Origin: Chrysoperla carnea
Lineage: Eukaryota > Arthropoda > Insecta > Neuroptera > Chrysopidae
Direction: 5' to 3'
Length of the DNA stretch: 64,000 nucleotides
Assembly: GCF_905475395.1 (NCBI RefSeq)
Contig: NC_058338.1
Span: 43,187,935 to 43,251,934, forward strand
Under the pieces are notes generated by a model. It was not told where the DNA came from. It was given only the letters and a program-made list of their open reading frames with translations, and did no database searches. A program made the position numbers and the translations under genes. The stretch's first letter is position 1. Each line of letters starts with the position of its first letter. This document shows, one piece after another, positions 63,473 through 64,000 of the stretch.

Positions 63473-63949
63473 AGTCCAGTGAAATGAGACAATAAAAAAG
63501 TCGATCTGCTTAAAAAATCCAAGTGAAGTTCTAACACAAGAATTATCTTTCCAAGACGCAAGAAAATTCTTATGAAAAGTCCATTGCAAAATTATGTGCG
63601 CAAATTCAAGGTCAAAGATGGCGAAAATATTTTTTTTTTTAAATCTCGTAAACTCTAATAAAGTTTATCGCAGTTTGAGTTATTATAAAATTTGTTTGTA
63701 AATTTTACATAGAAAAGGTTCTCTACAAAATATCTGTAGGTAGAAGCAATAGTTCTCAAGATATTTTTAATTTATTTAAAAATGAAAAAAATCTTTTTTC
63801 GCCACCTTTGACCTTGAACATTTTGTTTGCGCACACTATTTTACAATGGACTTTTCATAGTTCATTTTTTGCATTCGAATAAAGACAATCTCGGTGAAAA
63901 AACTTCACTTGAATTTTTTAAGCATAAAAATATTTATTTTGCTGGGCTA
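63473..63949. repeat. inverted repeat at the right edge, NXF-like intron
   Basis: GCTTAAAAAATCCAAGTGAA, ATGAAAAGTCCATTGCAAAA, GTGCGCAAA and TTCAAGGTCAAAGATGGCGA on the left have close inverses on the right. The outer ends resemble CCAGTGAAAT. MITE-like, about 480 bp. Confidence 0.7.
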
Positions 63950-64000
63950 TTAAAGTATAACTCGATAACTAATAGACCACAAGATGATGACAAGTCAAGT

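Overview
The window is AT-rich, intron-bearing animal DNA and almost certainly comes from an insect. It holds a neuronal-type Sec1/Munc18 gene very close in sequence to fly Rop, a G9a/EHMT histone methyltransferase, an NXF-family mRNA export factor, and insect-style tandem aldo-keto reductases. Introns are short to medium with GT-AG boundaries, and foldback DNA elements are abundant. I cannot assign the order from sequence alone. I recognised no LTR, retroviral or Polinton-type element.

Layout. 2.2-5.8 kb (-): aldo-keto reductase copy 1, seven exons. 7.19-10.04 kb (+): a complete-looking pogo-like DNA transposon with an uninterrupted transposase. 10.7-11.0 kb (-): tail of a decayed LINE. 13.0-17.5 kb (-): aldo-keto reductase copy 2 with the same exon structure. 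17.7-26.1 kb: gene-free and repeat-dense, with nested inverted repeats, tRNA-like SINE heads and dispersed elements. 26.2-40.2 kb (-): G9a/EHMT in eleven coding exons, its introns hosting a hAT derivative, MITEs and a tandem duplication over a splice acceptor. 41.5-49.9 kb (+): Rop, head to head with G9a, with a pair of equal-length alternative exons. 49.9-55.8 kb: gene-free. 55.8-63.35 kb and beyond the right edge (-): an NXF-family gene lacking only its 5' exons here.

Most notable observations. (1) The NXF-like gene does not end at its TAP-C/UBA domain as NXF1 does. It continues in frame through two large exons encoding about 880 further residues, with a Pro/Ile-rich repeat and seven CCHC zinc knuckles, three of them in a tandemly repeated module. 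I know of no described NXF protein with this architecture. (2) Rop has two mutually exclusive 104-nt exons that swap the segment carrying the syntaxin N-peptide pocket. (3) G9a joins in frame throughout except for one extra base in an A5 run. It also has a 195-bp tandem duplication across an exon 2 acceptor. (4) The pogo element carries about eight copies of a GTAACTTTG-type motif near its ends, plausible transposase-binding sites.

The host genes are housekeeping or neuronal and do not form a pathway. The two reductases are a tandem paralogue pair. G9a and Rop share a 1.3-kb divergent promoter region. Exon boundaries were set by hand from GT-AG sites, reading phase and protein similarity recalled from memory; no database search was possible.
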